In this document: in pieces, positions 1 to 8,295 of the stretch
Layout of the letters: each line of letters opens with the position of its first letter
Numbering within the stretch: the stretch's first letter is position 1
Origin: CAYGBW01 sp964348185
GTDB taxonomy: Bacteria > Desulfobacterota > BSN033 > WVXP01
Assembly (NCBI GenBank): GCA_964348185.1
Contig: CAYGBW010000081.1
Location: forward strand, 1 to 20,742
Direction of reading: 5' to 3'
Length of the DNA: 20,742 nt
Notes under the pieces: generated by a model
The model's input: only the letters and a program-made list of their open reading frames with translations
Database searches by the model: none
What the model was told of the DNA's origin: nothing
Made by a program: the position numbers and the translations under genes

Positions 1-786
1 ACCCGCAGTTCGAGCTTCTTTTCAAACAGCGAACTCGCCTCCCGCGGGCTGCCTAGCCCTGAGGAGCTCAAAATCCTCGAACCCTTCCGGGGTAAAACCC
101 CGCCCGAGGTCTTCACCAAAGAATACCGCCCCCCCTCCACTCTCGGTGAAGGACGCATTCGGGCGAACCTTCGCAGGGCCATGAAGCTCCTGAACGAGGG
201 GGGTTGGGTCTTCAAAGACCGACAACTGGTCAACCAAAAAACAGGGGAGCCTTTCTCCTTCGAGATCCTCCTTCAACAACCCACCTGGGAGCGGATATCC
301 CTCCCCTTTGCCAAGAACTTGGAAAGACTGGGGATCGATGCCCGGGTCCGTACCGTGGACGCGGCTCAGTATCAAAAGCGTGTGGAGGAATTCGATTTCG
401 ACATGATCGTGGACGTATTTTCCCAATCCCTTTCCCCCGGCAACGAGCAGAGGGACTTCTGGAGTTCCGCTGCCGCCGCGGAATCTGGCAGCCGCAATAC
501 GATCGGGATCAAGGATCCTACGGTGGATGCCCTGATCGATCTCGTCATTTCGGCCCCCGACAGAGAGAGCCTCATACACCGTACCCGTGCCCTGGACAGG
601 GTGCTCCTCTGGGGACACTATGTGATTCCCCACTGGCATATCCGGAGCTTCCGGGTGGCCTACTGGGACAAATTCGGCGTCCCCAAGGTCACACCGAAAT
701 ACGACCTCGGATTTGATGCCTGGTGGGTGGACCCCCGGATGGAAGCGGCCCTCGTCAAGAGGAAGGCGTCCCCAAAAAAGAAATAA
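1..786 (+). CDS. yejA: Peptide ABC transporter substrate-binding protein, YejA-type (C-terminal part, cut by window start)
   Basis: The reading frame is open from the first base to a TAA at 784-786, so the gene begins before the window; 261 residues are visible. The ATG at 181 is internal, because the upstream codons already read as family sequence (NSELASRGLPSPEELKILEP, then PPEVFTKEYRPP), typical of YejA-like members of the extracellular solute-binding family 5. The protein would sit in the periplasm and deliver peptides to the YejBE permease encoded immediately downstream. The conserved C-terminal domain stretch with SLSPGNEQRDFWSS and the final basic tail (VKRKASPKKK) are visible. The signal peptide and N-terminal lobe lie outside the window. 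It is the first visible gene of a yejABEF-like operon, with 19 bp to the next start. Family assignment is firm; the peptide specificity cannot be read from sequence. Confidence 0.9.
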   Translation, partial: TRSSSFFSNSELASRGLPSPEELKILEPFRGKTPPEVFTKEYRPPSTLGEGRIRANLRRAMKLLNEGGWVFKDRQLVNQKTGEPFSFEILLQQPTWERISLPFAKNLERLGIDARVRTVDAAQYQKRVEEFDFDMIVDVFSQSLSPGNEQRDFWSSAAAAESGSRNTIGIKDPTVDALIDLVISAPDRESLIHRTRALDRVLLWGHYVIPHWHIRSFRVAYWDKFGVPKVTPKYDLGFDAWWVDPRMEAALVKRKASPKKK

Positions 787-805
787 ACTGGAGTCATTCC
801 CGCGC

Positions 806-1921
806 ATGTTCGCCTATGTGATCCGCCGCCTGATTCTGATCGTACCAACCCTTTTCGGCATCATGGTGGTCAATTTTCTCATCGTCCAGTCTGCCCCCGG
901 CGGGCCCGTGGAGCAAATGATCGCCCGGATCAAGGGCACGGCTGCCGAGGCGACCGCCCGTGTACGCGGCGATCGCCAGGACGACGTGGGCGCCCCGGGT
1001 CGCAAGGGGAGGATCTCGGCTGGGGCTGAAGTCACCGCGAAATACCGGGGTGCGCGCGGCCTGGATCCTGAGTTTATCAAAGAGATCGAACGGCAATTCG
1101 GCTTTGACAAGCCGGCCCATGTGCGCTTTTTCAAGATGATCCGCAATTACATGATGTTCGATTTCGGGGAGAGCTATTTCCGAGACCAGAGCGTCGTGAG
1201 TCTGGTGCTCCACAAGATGCCCGTATCCATCTCCCTTGGCCTCTGGACCACTTTCCTGGTCTATCTGATCTCTATCCCCCTGGGAATCGCCAAGGCAGTG
1301 CGTGATGGTTCGAGATTGGATGTCTGGTCCAGCACCCTGGTGGTCATGGGAAACGCCATCCCCAGTTTTCTTTTCGCGATTCTGCTCATTGTCCTCTTTG
1401 CCGGCGGGAGGTATTTCGACTGGTTTCCATTACGCGGGCTCGTGTCGGAAAACTGGGTCGAGCTGAGCTGGCCGGCCCGGATCGCCGACTACTTCTGGCA
1501 CATTACCCTACCCGTTCTCTCCATGGTGATCGGAGGATTTGCCGGACTCACCATGCTGACCAAGAACTCCTGCCTCGAGGAGATCAACAATCAGTATGTG
1601 GTCACCGCGCGCTCCAAGGGACTTACGGAGCGCCGGGTTCTGTATGGACACGTCTTCCGCAACGCCATGCTGATCGTCATTGCCGGCTTTCCGAGCGCTT
1701 TTATAGGGGCGCTCTTTACGGGATCCCTTCTCACGGAAATCATCTTCTCTCTGGACGGGTTGGGCCTTCTGGGCTTTGAGGCAGCTCTCAACCGTGACTA
1801 CCCGGTCATGTTCGGCACCCTCTACTTCTTTACCCTGTTAGGGCTGCTCCTCAACCTGGTGGGCGACCTCACATATCATGTGGTCGACCCGCGTATCACC
1901 TTTGAAAGCCGGGAGATCTAA
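806..1921 (+). CDS. yejB: Peptide ABC transporter inner-membrane permease YejB
   Basis: A 371-residue integral membrane subunit of a peptide importer. It opens with a short basic stretch and a first membrane segment (about residues 7-27), followed by APGGPVEQMIARIKG, the extended loop that separates YejB from ordinary DppB; a charged insert to about residue 80 is also YejB-like. The EAA-type cytoplasmic loop that docks on the ATPase is near residues 262-288 (VVTARSKGLTERRVLYGHVF). The C-terminus has the usual YPVMFGTLYFF and VDPRITF signatures. I chose the ATG at 806, with GGAG at 790-793, rather than an upstream in-frame ATG at 713 that would overlap the previous gene by over 70 bp. It lies between the binding protein and yejE, 2 bp before the latter, so the genes are almost certainly co-transcribed. 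Confidence 0.93.
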   Translation: MFAYVIRRLILIVPTLFGIMVVNFLIVQSAPGGPVEQMIARIKGTAAEATARVRGDRQDDVGAPGRKGRISAGAEVTAKYRGARGLDPEFIKEIERQFGFDKPAHVRFFKMIRNYMMFDFGESYFRDQSVVSLVLHKMPVSISLGLWTTFLVYLISIPLGIAKAVRDGSRLDVWSSTLVVMGNAIPSFLFAILLIVLFAGGRYFDWFPLRGLVSENWVELSWPARIADYFWHITLPVLSMVIGGFAGLTMLTKNSCLEEINNQYVVTARSKGLTERRVLYGHVFRNAMLIVIAGFPSAFIGALFTGSLLTEIIFSLDGLGLLGFEAALNRDYPVMFGTLYFFTLLGLLLNLVGDLTYHVVDPRITFESREI

Positions 1922-1923
1922 GG

Positions 1924-2970
1924 GTGCCTGAACGATTCCTCCGTTTTAAAATCTCTCCACTTACCCGGCGTAGGCTCTTAAATTTCAGATCCAATCGACG
2001 TGGCTTCTGGTCCCTGTGGCTCTTCCTCACTCTCTTCACCATCACCCTATTTGCCGAGTTCATCGCCAACGACAAGCCGTTGCTCCTGCGATATGAAGGC
2101 AAGTTTTACTTCCCGGTCTTCGTTGAGTACCCGGAAACCCTGTTCGGTGGGTTTCTTCCCACAGAGGCCGATTACCGAGATCCTGAGGTGGCGTCCCTCA
2201 TCAGGGAGAAGGGATGGATGGTCTGGCCCCCCGTGCCCTACAGCTACGATACCATTAACTATAACTTGCCCGTTCCTGCGCCCGCACCACCTTCCGCAGA
2301 CAATTGGCTGGGTACGGACGACCAGGGTCGCGATGTGGTGGCCCGGCTGATTTACGGCTTCCGGATCTCGGTGCTGTTCGGGCTGGTGTTGACGCTCTTC
2401 AGCTCTCTTGTCGGGATCGCTGCCGGCGCCGTGCAGGGGTACTTCGGCGGTCTGGTGGATCTCCTTTTCCAGCGGTTCATCGAAGTGTGGTCGGGACTCC
2501 CGATCCTGTACCTCCTTATCATTCTGGCCAGTGTTGTGGAGCCTAACTTCTGGTGGCTCCTGGGGCTCATGCTGCTCTTTAGCTGGATGGCCCTCGTGAG
2601 AGTGGTCAGGGCCGAGTTTCTCAGGGTGCGCAACTTTGATTACGTGCGCGCCGCCAGGGCCCTGGGCGTCAGTGACACCATGATCATGTTCAAACATATC
2701 CTGCCCAATGCCATGGTGGCCACCCTGACCTTTCTCCCCTTCATTCTCAACGGCTCCATCACCACGCTCACAGCACTGGATTTCCTGGGATTCGGCCTAC
2801 CGCCCGGATCGCCTTCACTAGGAGAGCTTCTCAACCAGGGCAAGTCGAACCTCCAAGCACCCTGGCTGGGCATTACGGCCTTCATGGTGCTCGCGGTGAT
2901 GCTGAGCCTCCTTATATTTATCGGCGAAGCGGTGCGGGACGCCTTCGACCCAAGGAAAACGTTACAATGA
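1924..2970 (+). CDS. yejE: Peptide ABC transporter inner-membrane permease YejE
   Basis: Second permease subunit, 348 residues, pairing with YejB to form the membrane channel. After a basic N-terminus (PLTRRRLLNFRSNRRG) comes the first membrane segment (about 27-46), then a large periplasmic loop with many aromatic residues and the hallmark WLGTDDQGRDVVARLIYG motif of DppC/OppC/YejE proteins. The EAA loop is at about 238-264 (FDYVRAARALG through HILPNAM). The C-terminus carries LDFLGFGLPPGSPSLGELL and ends EAVRDAFDPRKTLQ, typical of YejE. The start is GTG at 1924 with a good GGGAG ribosome-binding site at 1911-1915; it lies 2 bp after the yejB stop, which suggests translational coupling. Nothing appears broken. 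Confidence 0.93.
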   Translation: MPERFLRFKISPLTRRRLLNFRSNRRGFWSLWLFLTLFTITLFAEFIANDKPLLLRYEGKFYFPVFVEYPETLFGGFLPTEADYRDPEVASLIREKGWMVWPPVPYSYDTINYNLPVPAPAPPSADNWLGTDDQGRDVVARLIYGFRISVLFGLVLTLFSSLVGIAAGAVQGYFGGLVDLLFQRFIEVWSGLPILYLLIILASVVEPNFWWLLGLMLLFSWMALVRVVRAEFLRVRNFDYVRAARALGVSDTMIMFKHILPNAMVATLTFLPFILNGSITTLTALDFLGFGLPPGSPSLGELLNQGKSNLQAPWLGITAFMVLAVMLSLLIFIGEAVRDAFDPRKTLQ

Positions 2971-2972
2971 AA

Positions 2973-3007
2973 GGTCTAAGGTGTACGGTGTACGGTTTAA
3001 GGTGGGA
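2973..3007 (+). repeat. Heptamer tandem repeat (5 units, GGTNTAM-like)
   Basis: Five successive 7-bp units start at 2973, 2980, 2987, 2994 and 3001: GGTCTAA, GGTGTAC, GGTGTAC, GGTTTAA, GGTGGGA. They begin 3 bp after the yejE stop codon and fill half of the 79-bp gap before yejF. Two central units are identical and the last is degenerate. The period is visible directly; any function is unknown. Confidence 0.8.
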
Positions 3008-3049
3008 TTGTATTAGTGAAGATTAGTGGTTTTATAAGTTGAGGGATCA

Positions 3050-4669
3050 ATGGTTAAAGAACCCATGTTACAAATCCGCGATCTGTCCGTCTCCTTTGGC
3101 AGGGGTGCTGCCGAGGTGAAGGCCGTGCGCGGCATCTCCTTGTCCATCAAACGGGGAGAGACCCTCGGACTCGTGGGAGAAAGCGGCTCCGGCAAGTCGG
3201 TGACGGCTCTGTCCATTGTCCAGCTCCTGCCCTACCCCCTGGCCCACCATCCCAATGGAAGTATCCGCTTCCGGGGCGAAGAACTTCTGGGCGCTTCCCG
3301 TCCCCAATTACAGAGGATTCGGGGCAATCAAATCGCCATGATCTTTCAAGAGCCCCTCAGCTCCCTGAACCCTCTTCATAGCATCGAACGCCAAATCATC
3401 GAGGTGCTCCTCGTCCACAAAGACATGAACCGAACGGAGGCCCGCGATCGGGTCGTAGATCTCCTCCACCTGGTGCGTCTGCCGGAGGCCACCGATCGCC
3501 TCACATCGCTACCCCACGAGTTTTCCGGCGGTGAGCAGCAACGGGTCATGATCGCCATGGCCCTTGCCAACGAGCCCGATATGCTCATCGCCGACGAACC
3601 CACCACCGCCCTCGACGTCACGATTCAGGCCCAGATCCTCGAACTCCTGAAAGATCTCAAAGAAAAGCTCAATATGGCGCTTCTCCTCATTACCCATGAT
3701 CTGGATGTAGTGCGTCGCACGGTCGACCAGGTCTGTGTCATGCACGATGGGGAAATCGTTGAGCAGGGGGACGTGGAAGAAGTCTTTGAACGACCGAATC
3801 ACTCCTACACCCAGAAGCTCCTCTCAGCAAAACCCCGAGGGAATCCCGATCCTGCACCATCCGGTGCCCGGACCCTGGTGGACGCCGCGGATTTAAGAGT
3901 CTGGTTTCCGATCAAAAAGGGGGTCATTCGCCGGACCGTCAGTCACTTGAAGGCGGTGGACGGCATCACCCTGTCCGTCCGGCAGGGCCAGACCTTGGGA
4001 GTCGTTGGAGAGAGCGGCTCCGGCAAATCGACCCTAGGACGTGCCCTCCTAAGGCTCGAACGAAGTAAGGGGACCATTGACTACGAGGGCCGGGATCTCC
4101 AGGGCCTTCGGTCCAGGGCCTTAAGACCCCTCCGGCAGGAGATGCAGATGGTCTTCCAGGATCCATATGGTTCCCTGAGCCCCCGCCTTTCCGTGGGCCA
4201 GATCATCGGAGAAGGTTTGCGCGTACACCAGATGGGCGGCTCCATAGAGGAGCGCCGCCGCCTGATCGGTCGGGCCCTTAAAGAGGTGGAACTCGAGCCT
4301 GACATGCAGGACCGTTACCCCCACGAGTTTTCCGGCGGACAGCGGCAGCGCATCGCTATTGCCAGGGTCCTGGTCCTCAAGCCCAGGTTCATCATCCTGG
4401 ACGAACCCACTTCCGCCCTCGACGTGTCCGTCCAATACCAGATCGTGGAACTGCTGCGAGATCTTCAAAAGCGGCACAACCTGGCCTACTTGTTCATCAG
4501 CCACGACCTCCGGGTTGTGAGGGCACTGGCCCACCACATCCTCGTCATGCGCGAGGGCCGGGTGATCGAGCAGGGGCCTGCCCAAGAGGTTTTCGATAAC
4601 CCCAAACACCCTTACACAAGGGCCCTCATGGCCGCCGCCTTCGAGATGAAGGTGGAATCCCCTATGTAG
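3050..4669 (+). CDS. yejF: Peptide ABC transporter double ATPase YejF
   Basis: A 539-residue protein with two complete ABC nucleotide-binding domains in one chain, as in YejF, so it can energise YejBE alone. Domain 1: Walker A GESGSGKS at 43-50, Q-loop Q100, signature SGGEQ at 159-163, Walker B ending DE at 182-183, switch histidine H216. Domain 2: Walker A at 320-327, Q-loop Q370, signature SGGQR at 428-432, Walker B DE at 451-452, H485. All catalytic residues are present in both halves. The linker around 262-280 is short and there is no cysteine-rich oligopeptide C-terminal tail. The ATG at 3050 has GAGGG at 3041-3045; an in-frame ATG at 3065 is the alternative. It ends the first operon; the spacer upstream carries a heptamer repeat and no clear promoter. 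Confidence 0.95.
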   Translation: MVKEPMLQIRDLSVSFGRGAAEVKAVRGISLSIKRGETLGLVGESGSGKSVTALSIVQLLPYPLAHHPNGSIRFRGEELLGASRPQLQRIRGNQIAMIFQEPLSSLNPLHSIERQIIEVLLVHKDMNRTEARDRVVDLLHLVRLPEATDRLTSLPHEFSGGEQQRVMIAMALANEPDMLIADEPTTALDVTIQAQILELLKDLKEKLNMALLLITHDLDVVRRTVDQVCVMHDGEIVEQGDVEEVFERPNHSYTQKLLSAKPRGNPDPAPSGARTLVDAADLRVWFPIKKGVIRRTVSHLKAVDGITLSVRQGQTLGVVGESGSGKSTLGRALLRLERSKGTIDYEGRDLQGLRSRALRPLRQEMQMVFQDPYGSLSPRLSVGQIIGEGLRVHQMGGSIEERRRLIGRALKEVELEPDMQDRYPHEFSGGQRQRIAIARVLVLKPRFIILDEPTSALDVSVQYQIVELLRDLQKRHNLAYLFISHDLRVVRALAHHILVMREGRVIEQGPAQEVFDNPKHPYTRALMAAAFEMKVESPM

Positions 4670-4689
4670 TGGGTGCCGACCATGACCTT

Positions 4690-4870
4690 GAATTCAATCG
4701 CCATCCCTTTGGTACAGGCCCCTTCCGGTTTCGAGAGATGAACAGCCCTACACATTCCTTTACGTTCGCAGATGCACTGCGGTTTTGGATAAACGGATTG
4801 TCATCAAGGAAATGGTAAACACCATGATGGTGATTCCAATGAAAGAAGGATGCCTGGGTAATAAGAGCTT
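4690..4870 (+). pseudogene. Remnant of a peptide-binding-protein gene with a large internal deletion
   Basis: Two blocks match the binding protein encoded just downstream. Block 1 (4690-4737) reads EFNRHPFGTGPFRFRE, matching EFNRYPIGCGPFRFRE of that protein. Block 2 (about 4746-4812), in a shifted frame, reads QPYTFLYVRRCTAVLDKRIV, matching QPYTFLYVGKWTAVLDKRIV. By hand count about three quarters of the bases agree in each block. In the intact gene these segments are about 850 bp apart; here only about 8 bp separate them, so the middle of the gene is gone and the frame is broken. Weaker similarity may run on to about 4870. It lies directly after yejF and before the intact paralogue, so it is probably the scar of an older or duplicated peptide-transport gene. 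Confidence 0.75.
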
Positions 4871-5208
4871 GATTTGCTGCATTCATTCCAGCGTTCCGAT
4901 ATTTCATGAGCAGGACAGGGAGTAAGCCGAACTCCAGCGGCCAAACCTGGAACACCCAGTGTTAATGCGAAATCTAAACCAATTAGTTCACACCGAGCCC
5001 TGTGCGTGGGGAGAACATTAAGAAATCTCAGGGTTATCCTGTTTCGGGGATGGAATAGATTAGATGGCGAGTCAGGGACCGGAGTCTTGTTGATCAATGG
5101 GAGGGGTTCCTGGTAAAATTTGGGAGGGTCTTTGCTTGGCTGGATGTGAGTCATCTCAAAACACCCGGGGGGCTCAAAGACTGAGATCTGATGGATTGAG
5201 GAGGGCCG
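4871..5208. other. Non-coding spacer upstream of the second peptide transporter
   Basis: About 340 bp between the binding-protein remnant and the next gene. I recognise no coding sequence: the open frames crossing it on either strand are unlike any family I know and overlap the intact downstream gene. The right part holds a possible promoter (5090-5119) and the ribosome-binding site of the next gene. The rest may be decayed transporter sequence or unrelated DNA. Confidence 0.5.
5090..5119 (+). promoter_or_regulatory. Possible sigma70-like promoter of the second peptide-transport operon
   Basis: TTGATC (5090-5095) and TAAAAT (5114-5119) are separated by 18 bp and lie about 90 bp before the ATG at 5209. 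Box quality is moderate. It is the best candidate in this spacer, but chance matches of this strength are common. Confidence 0.35.
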
Positions 5209-7332
5209 ATGCGTCGGATTCTTACGTGGGTTCCTATCGCCTTTATCCTGTTTCTGATTCAGTCCTATTTCTGGGTTCCCACCTATGAGGAACAGACTCG
5301 GGGGAATCCAGGACGACTCACCGAGTATATCGAGGCCTCCATTGGGGATGCCCAGATCCTGAACCCGATTCTCTCGGCAGACAGTGCCAGCAGTGACATT
5401 GAAGAGAAGGTCTTCGAGGGGCTCATTGACCGCGACGAGAATCTCAATTTTCGGGGGCGGCTGGCAACCCACTGGGAGATATTTGAAGAGGCTTATTTCT
5501 ATGTCAATGAGGTGGCTTCTATTCCCAATCAGGGAAAGACCGATGTGGAAGGGGTGATCCGGTTCCTTCAAGAGGCCAGAGAGGCTCGAAGGGGGAGGGA
5601 CGACCCGGTTTCCCGATCTCTTGCGAACATTAGAGGGATTGAGGCCCTTCCTGGGAGAACCTTTGAGGTGTCAAAGGAAGAGAGGGAGAAGGACGGGGAA
5701 CCGGTCCCGGTAAAGGTGAAGGTTCAGGCTCCTCCGAGGATCCGCCTTGTGCTTGGGGAAGTGGATCAGGAGCTTTTCGATCACCTCTCAGAACTCCTCG
5801 GACCGGATTATTTCTCCTCTTTTGACGGGGGACGGTTCGTCGAGGTCCTTCCCGAGGCTCTCTCTTCGAGAAAGGAGGTATACGGGCGAGAGCTCCTCCC
5901 AGCCACTGAACACAACCCGGTGATCGTGTTTCATCTGAGACCCCATGTCAAATTCCACGACGGGCATGTCCTTGATGCAGAAGATGTGAGATTCACCTAC
6001 GAAGCGATCATGAATCCCAAAAACCTGTCCCCTCGGATTGCCGATTACGAACCGGTCAAGGCCGTGGAGGTTCTCGACCCCCTGACCGTCCGGATCGTTT
6101 ATAAGCGCCTCTATTCTCCCGCCTTGGGCACCTGGGCCATGTATATCTTGCCCTCCCATCTGCTCAATGACCGGGTTCTCAACGAGGAGGCCAGGCGGCG
6201 GGGTCTCAATCCAGAGGATTTCTCCCTCCGCCAGAGTGAGTTCAATCGATATCCCATCGGATGTGGCCCCTTTCGTTTCCGTGAGTGGAAGACCGATCAG
6301 TACATCAAATTAGAACGGTTTGAGCATTACTGGGAGGGACCCGCGAATTACAAGGAATACGTCTATCGAATTGTACCTGACCGCTTAACCCAGGAGATGG
6401 AGTTCTATGCCGGTACCGTGGATCGTTATGACGTCCAACCCCATCAGGTTGAACGGCTCGGAAAGGATCCGGCCTATCAGGGGTTTTCCGGCCTCTCCTT
6501 TGGTTACACTTACATTGGTTATAACATGCGGAGAGAGCCCTTCAAGGACGTCCGGGTCCGGAAAGCCCTGGGGATGGCGATCGATGTCGGTAAGATCATC
6601 AAATACGTGCTCTACGGTCAGGGGGAAGGGATCACCGGGCCCTTTCTCAAACAGACTGACTATTACAACCCTGCGATCGAGCCTCTCCCCTATGATCCGG
6701 AAGGAGCCCTCGAGCTGTTAGCCGAGGCAGGGTGGGAAAAGGGGCCCGAGGGCTGGCTTGAGAGCGGGGGCAAACGACTCCAATTCACCTTGATCACCAA
6801 CCAGGGCAACAACATCCGACAGGCCATTCTTTCGATAGCCCAAGATTCCTGGAGGAAGATTGGCATCGACGTCCGAACCGACGTGCTGGAATGGGCGGTT
6901 TTTATCCAGGAGCGGGTGAACAAAATCGATTTTGATGCGTTGGTCTTGGGATGGTCCATGCCCATTGATCCGGACCTCTATCAGATCTGGCACTCGAGCC
7001 AGACTCGCCCCAACCAGCTCAATTTTGTGGCCTTTCAGAATCGAGAAGCAGACGACCTCATCATAAAAATCAGGCAGGAATACAATCACAACCGACAGGT
7101 GGCCTACTGCCATCGCCTCCATGAGATCATTGCTGAGGAGCAGCCTTACACCTTCCTCTACGTGGGGAAATGGACCGCGGTGCTGGACAAGCGCATCGTC
7201 ATCAAAGGGGTCGATCCCGATGGTACGGTCAGCTACAGCCCGATCAAACCGACCAAGGCCGGGGTTTACGACTTCTATTTCAACAAATGGATCAAACTCC
7301 CTGAGGTTCCCAGATTTGAGATGGAGAGATGA
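5209..7332 (+). CDS. Large peptide ABC transporter substrate-binding protein (family 5)
   Basis: A 707-residue periplasmic peptide-binding protein of solute-binding family 5. The N-terminus has two arginines and a hydrophobic segment (about residues 5-25) without a lipobox cysteine, so it is either a cleaved signal or a membrane anchor. The early family part (ILNPILSADSASSDIEEKVF, residues about 50-70) is followed by roughly 140 extra residues rich in charged amino acids, before the family resumes at about 235 with VIVFHLRPHVKFHDG. Later landmarks are GCGPFRFREWKTDQYIKLER and FKDVRVRKALGMAIDV. A strong GAGGAGGG site at 5198-5205 fixes the ATG. It lies 3 bp before dppB and so supplies the substrate to that permease. 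Family 5 proteins bind peptides, nickel or opines; peptides are the likeliest substrate given the following DppBCDF-type genes. A broken paralogue lies upstream. Confidence 0.92.
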   Translation: MRRILTWVPIAFILFLIQSYFWVPTYEEQTRGNPGRLTEYIEASIGDAQILNPILSADSASSDIEEKVFEGLIDRDENLNFRGRLATHWEIFEEAYFYVNEVASIPNQGKTDVEGVIRFLQEAREARRGRDDPVSRSLANIRGIEALPGRTFEVSKEEREKDGEPVPVKVKVQAPPRIRLVLGEVDQELFDHLSELLGPDYFSSFDGGRFVEVLPEALSSRKEVYGRELLPATEHNPVIVFHLRPHVKFHDGHVLDAEDVRFTYEAIMNPKNLSPRIADYEPVKAVEVLDPLTVRIVYKRLYSPALGTWAMYILPSHLLNDRVLNEEARRRGLNPEDFSLRQSEFNRYPIGCGPFRFREWKTDQYIKLERFEHYWEGPANYKEYVYRIVPDRLTQEMEFYAGTVDRYDVQPHQVERLGKDPAYQGFSGLSFGYTYIGYNMRREPFKDVRVRKALGMAIDVGKIIKYVLYGQGEGITGPFLKQTDYYNPAIEPLPYDPEGALELLAEAGWEKGPEGWLESGGKRLQFTLITNQGNNIRQAILSIAQDSWRKIGIDVRTDVLEWAVFIQERVNKIDFDALVLGWSMPIDPDLYQIWHSSQTRPNQLNFVAFQNREADDLIIKIRQEYNHNRQVAYCHRLHEIIAEEQPYTFLYVGKWTAVLDKRIVIKGVDPDGTVSYSPIKPTKAGVYDFYFNKWIKLPEVPRFEMER

Positions 7333-7335
7333 CCA

Positions 7336-8295
7336 ATGTTTGCCTTTCTGGGGCGAAGTCTCATTCAAAAAGCCATCACCCTGTTTTTCGTATCTGTGAT
7401 CTCCTTTCTGATCATCCATCTCGCCCCTGGGGAGCCGAGCCAGATTGACCCCCTGAATCCGAAATTCACCCAGGAGGTTTTGGAACGGTTTCGCAAGGAA
7501 TTTCACCTGGACAAACCCCTTTATGTTCAGTACCTGTATTTCTACCGCGATCTCCTCACCGGGAAGAGCGTCTCCTGGAAAGATGGACGCCCTGTTCTGG
7601 AGAAGATCTTCGAGCGGTTTCTCAACAGCCTTCCCCTCTTTATCCTGGGAACCCTGATCACCTGGAGCCTTTCCTTTCCCGTGGGCATCCATGCTGCGAT
7701 CGGACGGGGAGGACTCTATGACCGGAGCACAACCTTTTTCGCCTATCTTCTCATCTCCATTCCTGGTTTCTTTTTCGCCTATATCCTCATTATCTTTGTG
7801 GTGACGCGCTTTCACGTGCCGGTGATCGGCATGGATACCTTTGGCCTTTCATCGTTGAATTGGTCCACCTTGATGATGGACCGGCTGTGGCATCTGCTGC
7901 TTCCCTCGATTCTGGGCGCAGCGGGTGGCATTGCCGTCCTCTCCCGGTATGTTCGGAATCAGATGCTCGAGGTTGAGAATCAGGATTATGTGCGCACGGC
8001 GCGGGCCAAGGGGCTGCCAGCCGACAAGGTTCACTACAAACACGCCCTGAGGAATGCCCTGCTGCCTTTTGTGACCATGTTCGGCCTCGTCCTGCCCGGG
8101 CTCATTGGCGGATCGGTCATCATTGAGTCGATCTTTTCCTGGCCCGGGATGGGGCGGATGGCTTATGAGGCGATTCTGGCCCGTGACTACCCCGTGATTC
8201 TGACGGTCAACTTCATCTCGGCCATACTGGTATTAGTTGGGACGTTTATTTCGGATCTCCTGTACATGGTCGTCGACCCGAGGATTCGGCTATGA
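7336..8295 (+). CDS. dppB: Peptide ABC transporter permease, DppB type
   Basis: First permease of the second importer, 319 residues, the usual size. The first membrane segment is at about 10-28, ending in the classic HLAPGEPSQIDP; further hydrophobic segments follow in the normal DppB spacing. The EAA loop at about 216-243 reads QDYVRTARAKGLPADKVHYK, then HALRNALLP. Near the C-terminus are GGSVIIESIFSWPGMGRMAY, ILARDYPVILTVN and VVDPRIRL. ATG at 7336 with GGAGAG at 7323-7328, 3 bp after the binding-protein stop. Its last 4 bases (ATGA at 8292-8295) overlap the start of dppC, so the two permease subunits are translationally coupled. The substrate cannot be told from the permease; Dpp, Opp and nickel systems share these features. 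Confidence 0.94.
   Translation: MFAFLGRSLIQKAITLFFVSVISFLIIHLAPGEPSQIDPLNPKFTQEVLERFRKEFHLDKPLYVQYLYFYRDLLTGKSVSWKDGRPVLEKIFERFLNSLPLFILGTLITWSLSFPVGIHAAIGRGGLYDRSTTFFAYLLISIPGFFFAYILIIFVVTRFHVPVIGMDTFGLSSLNWSTLMMDRLWHLLLPSILGAAGGIAVLSRYVRNQMLEVENQDYVRTARAKGLPADKVHYKHALRNALLPFVTMFGLVLPGLIGGSVIIESIFSWPGMGRMAYEAILARDYPVILTVNFISAILVLVGTFISDLLYMVVDPRIRL

Noticed and set aside
713..805. Longer start for yejB at ATG 713
   Set aside because: It would overlap the binding-protein gene by 74 bp; residues before the ATG at 806 do not resemble YejB, and a ribosome-binding site precedes 806.
4804..5571. Open frame of 255 residues on the - strand spanning the spacer before 5209
   Set aside because: It overlaps over 350 bp of the intact binding-protein gene antisense and has no family resemblance that I can name.
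6718..7815. Open frame of 365 residues on the - strand
   Set aside because: It covers the end of the binding protein and the start of dppB on the other strand and has no recognisable motif.
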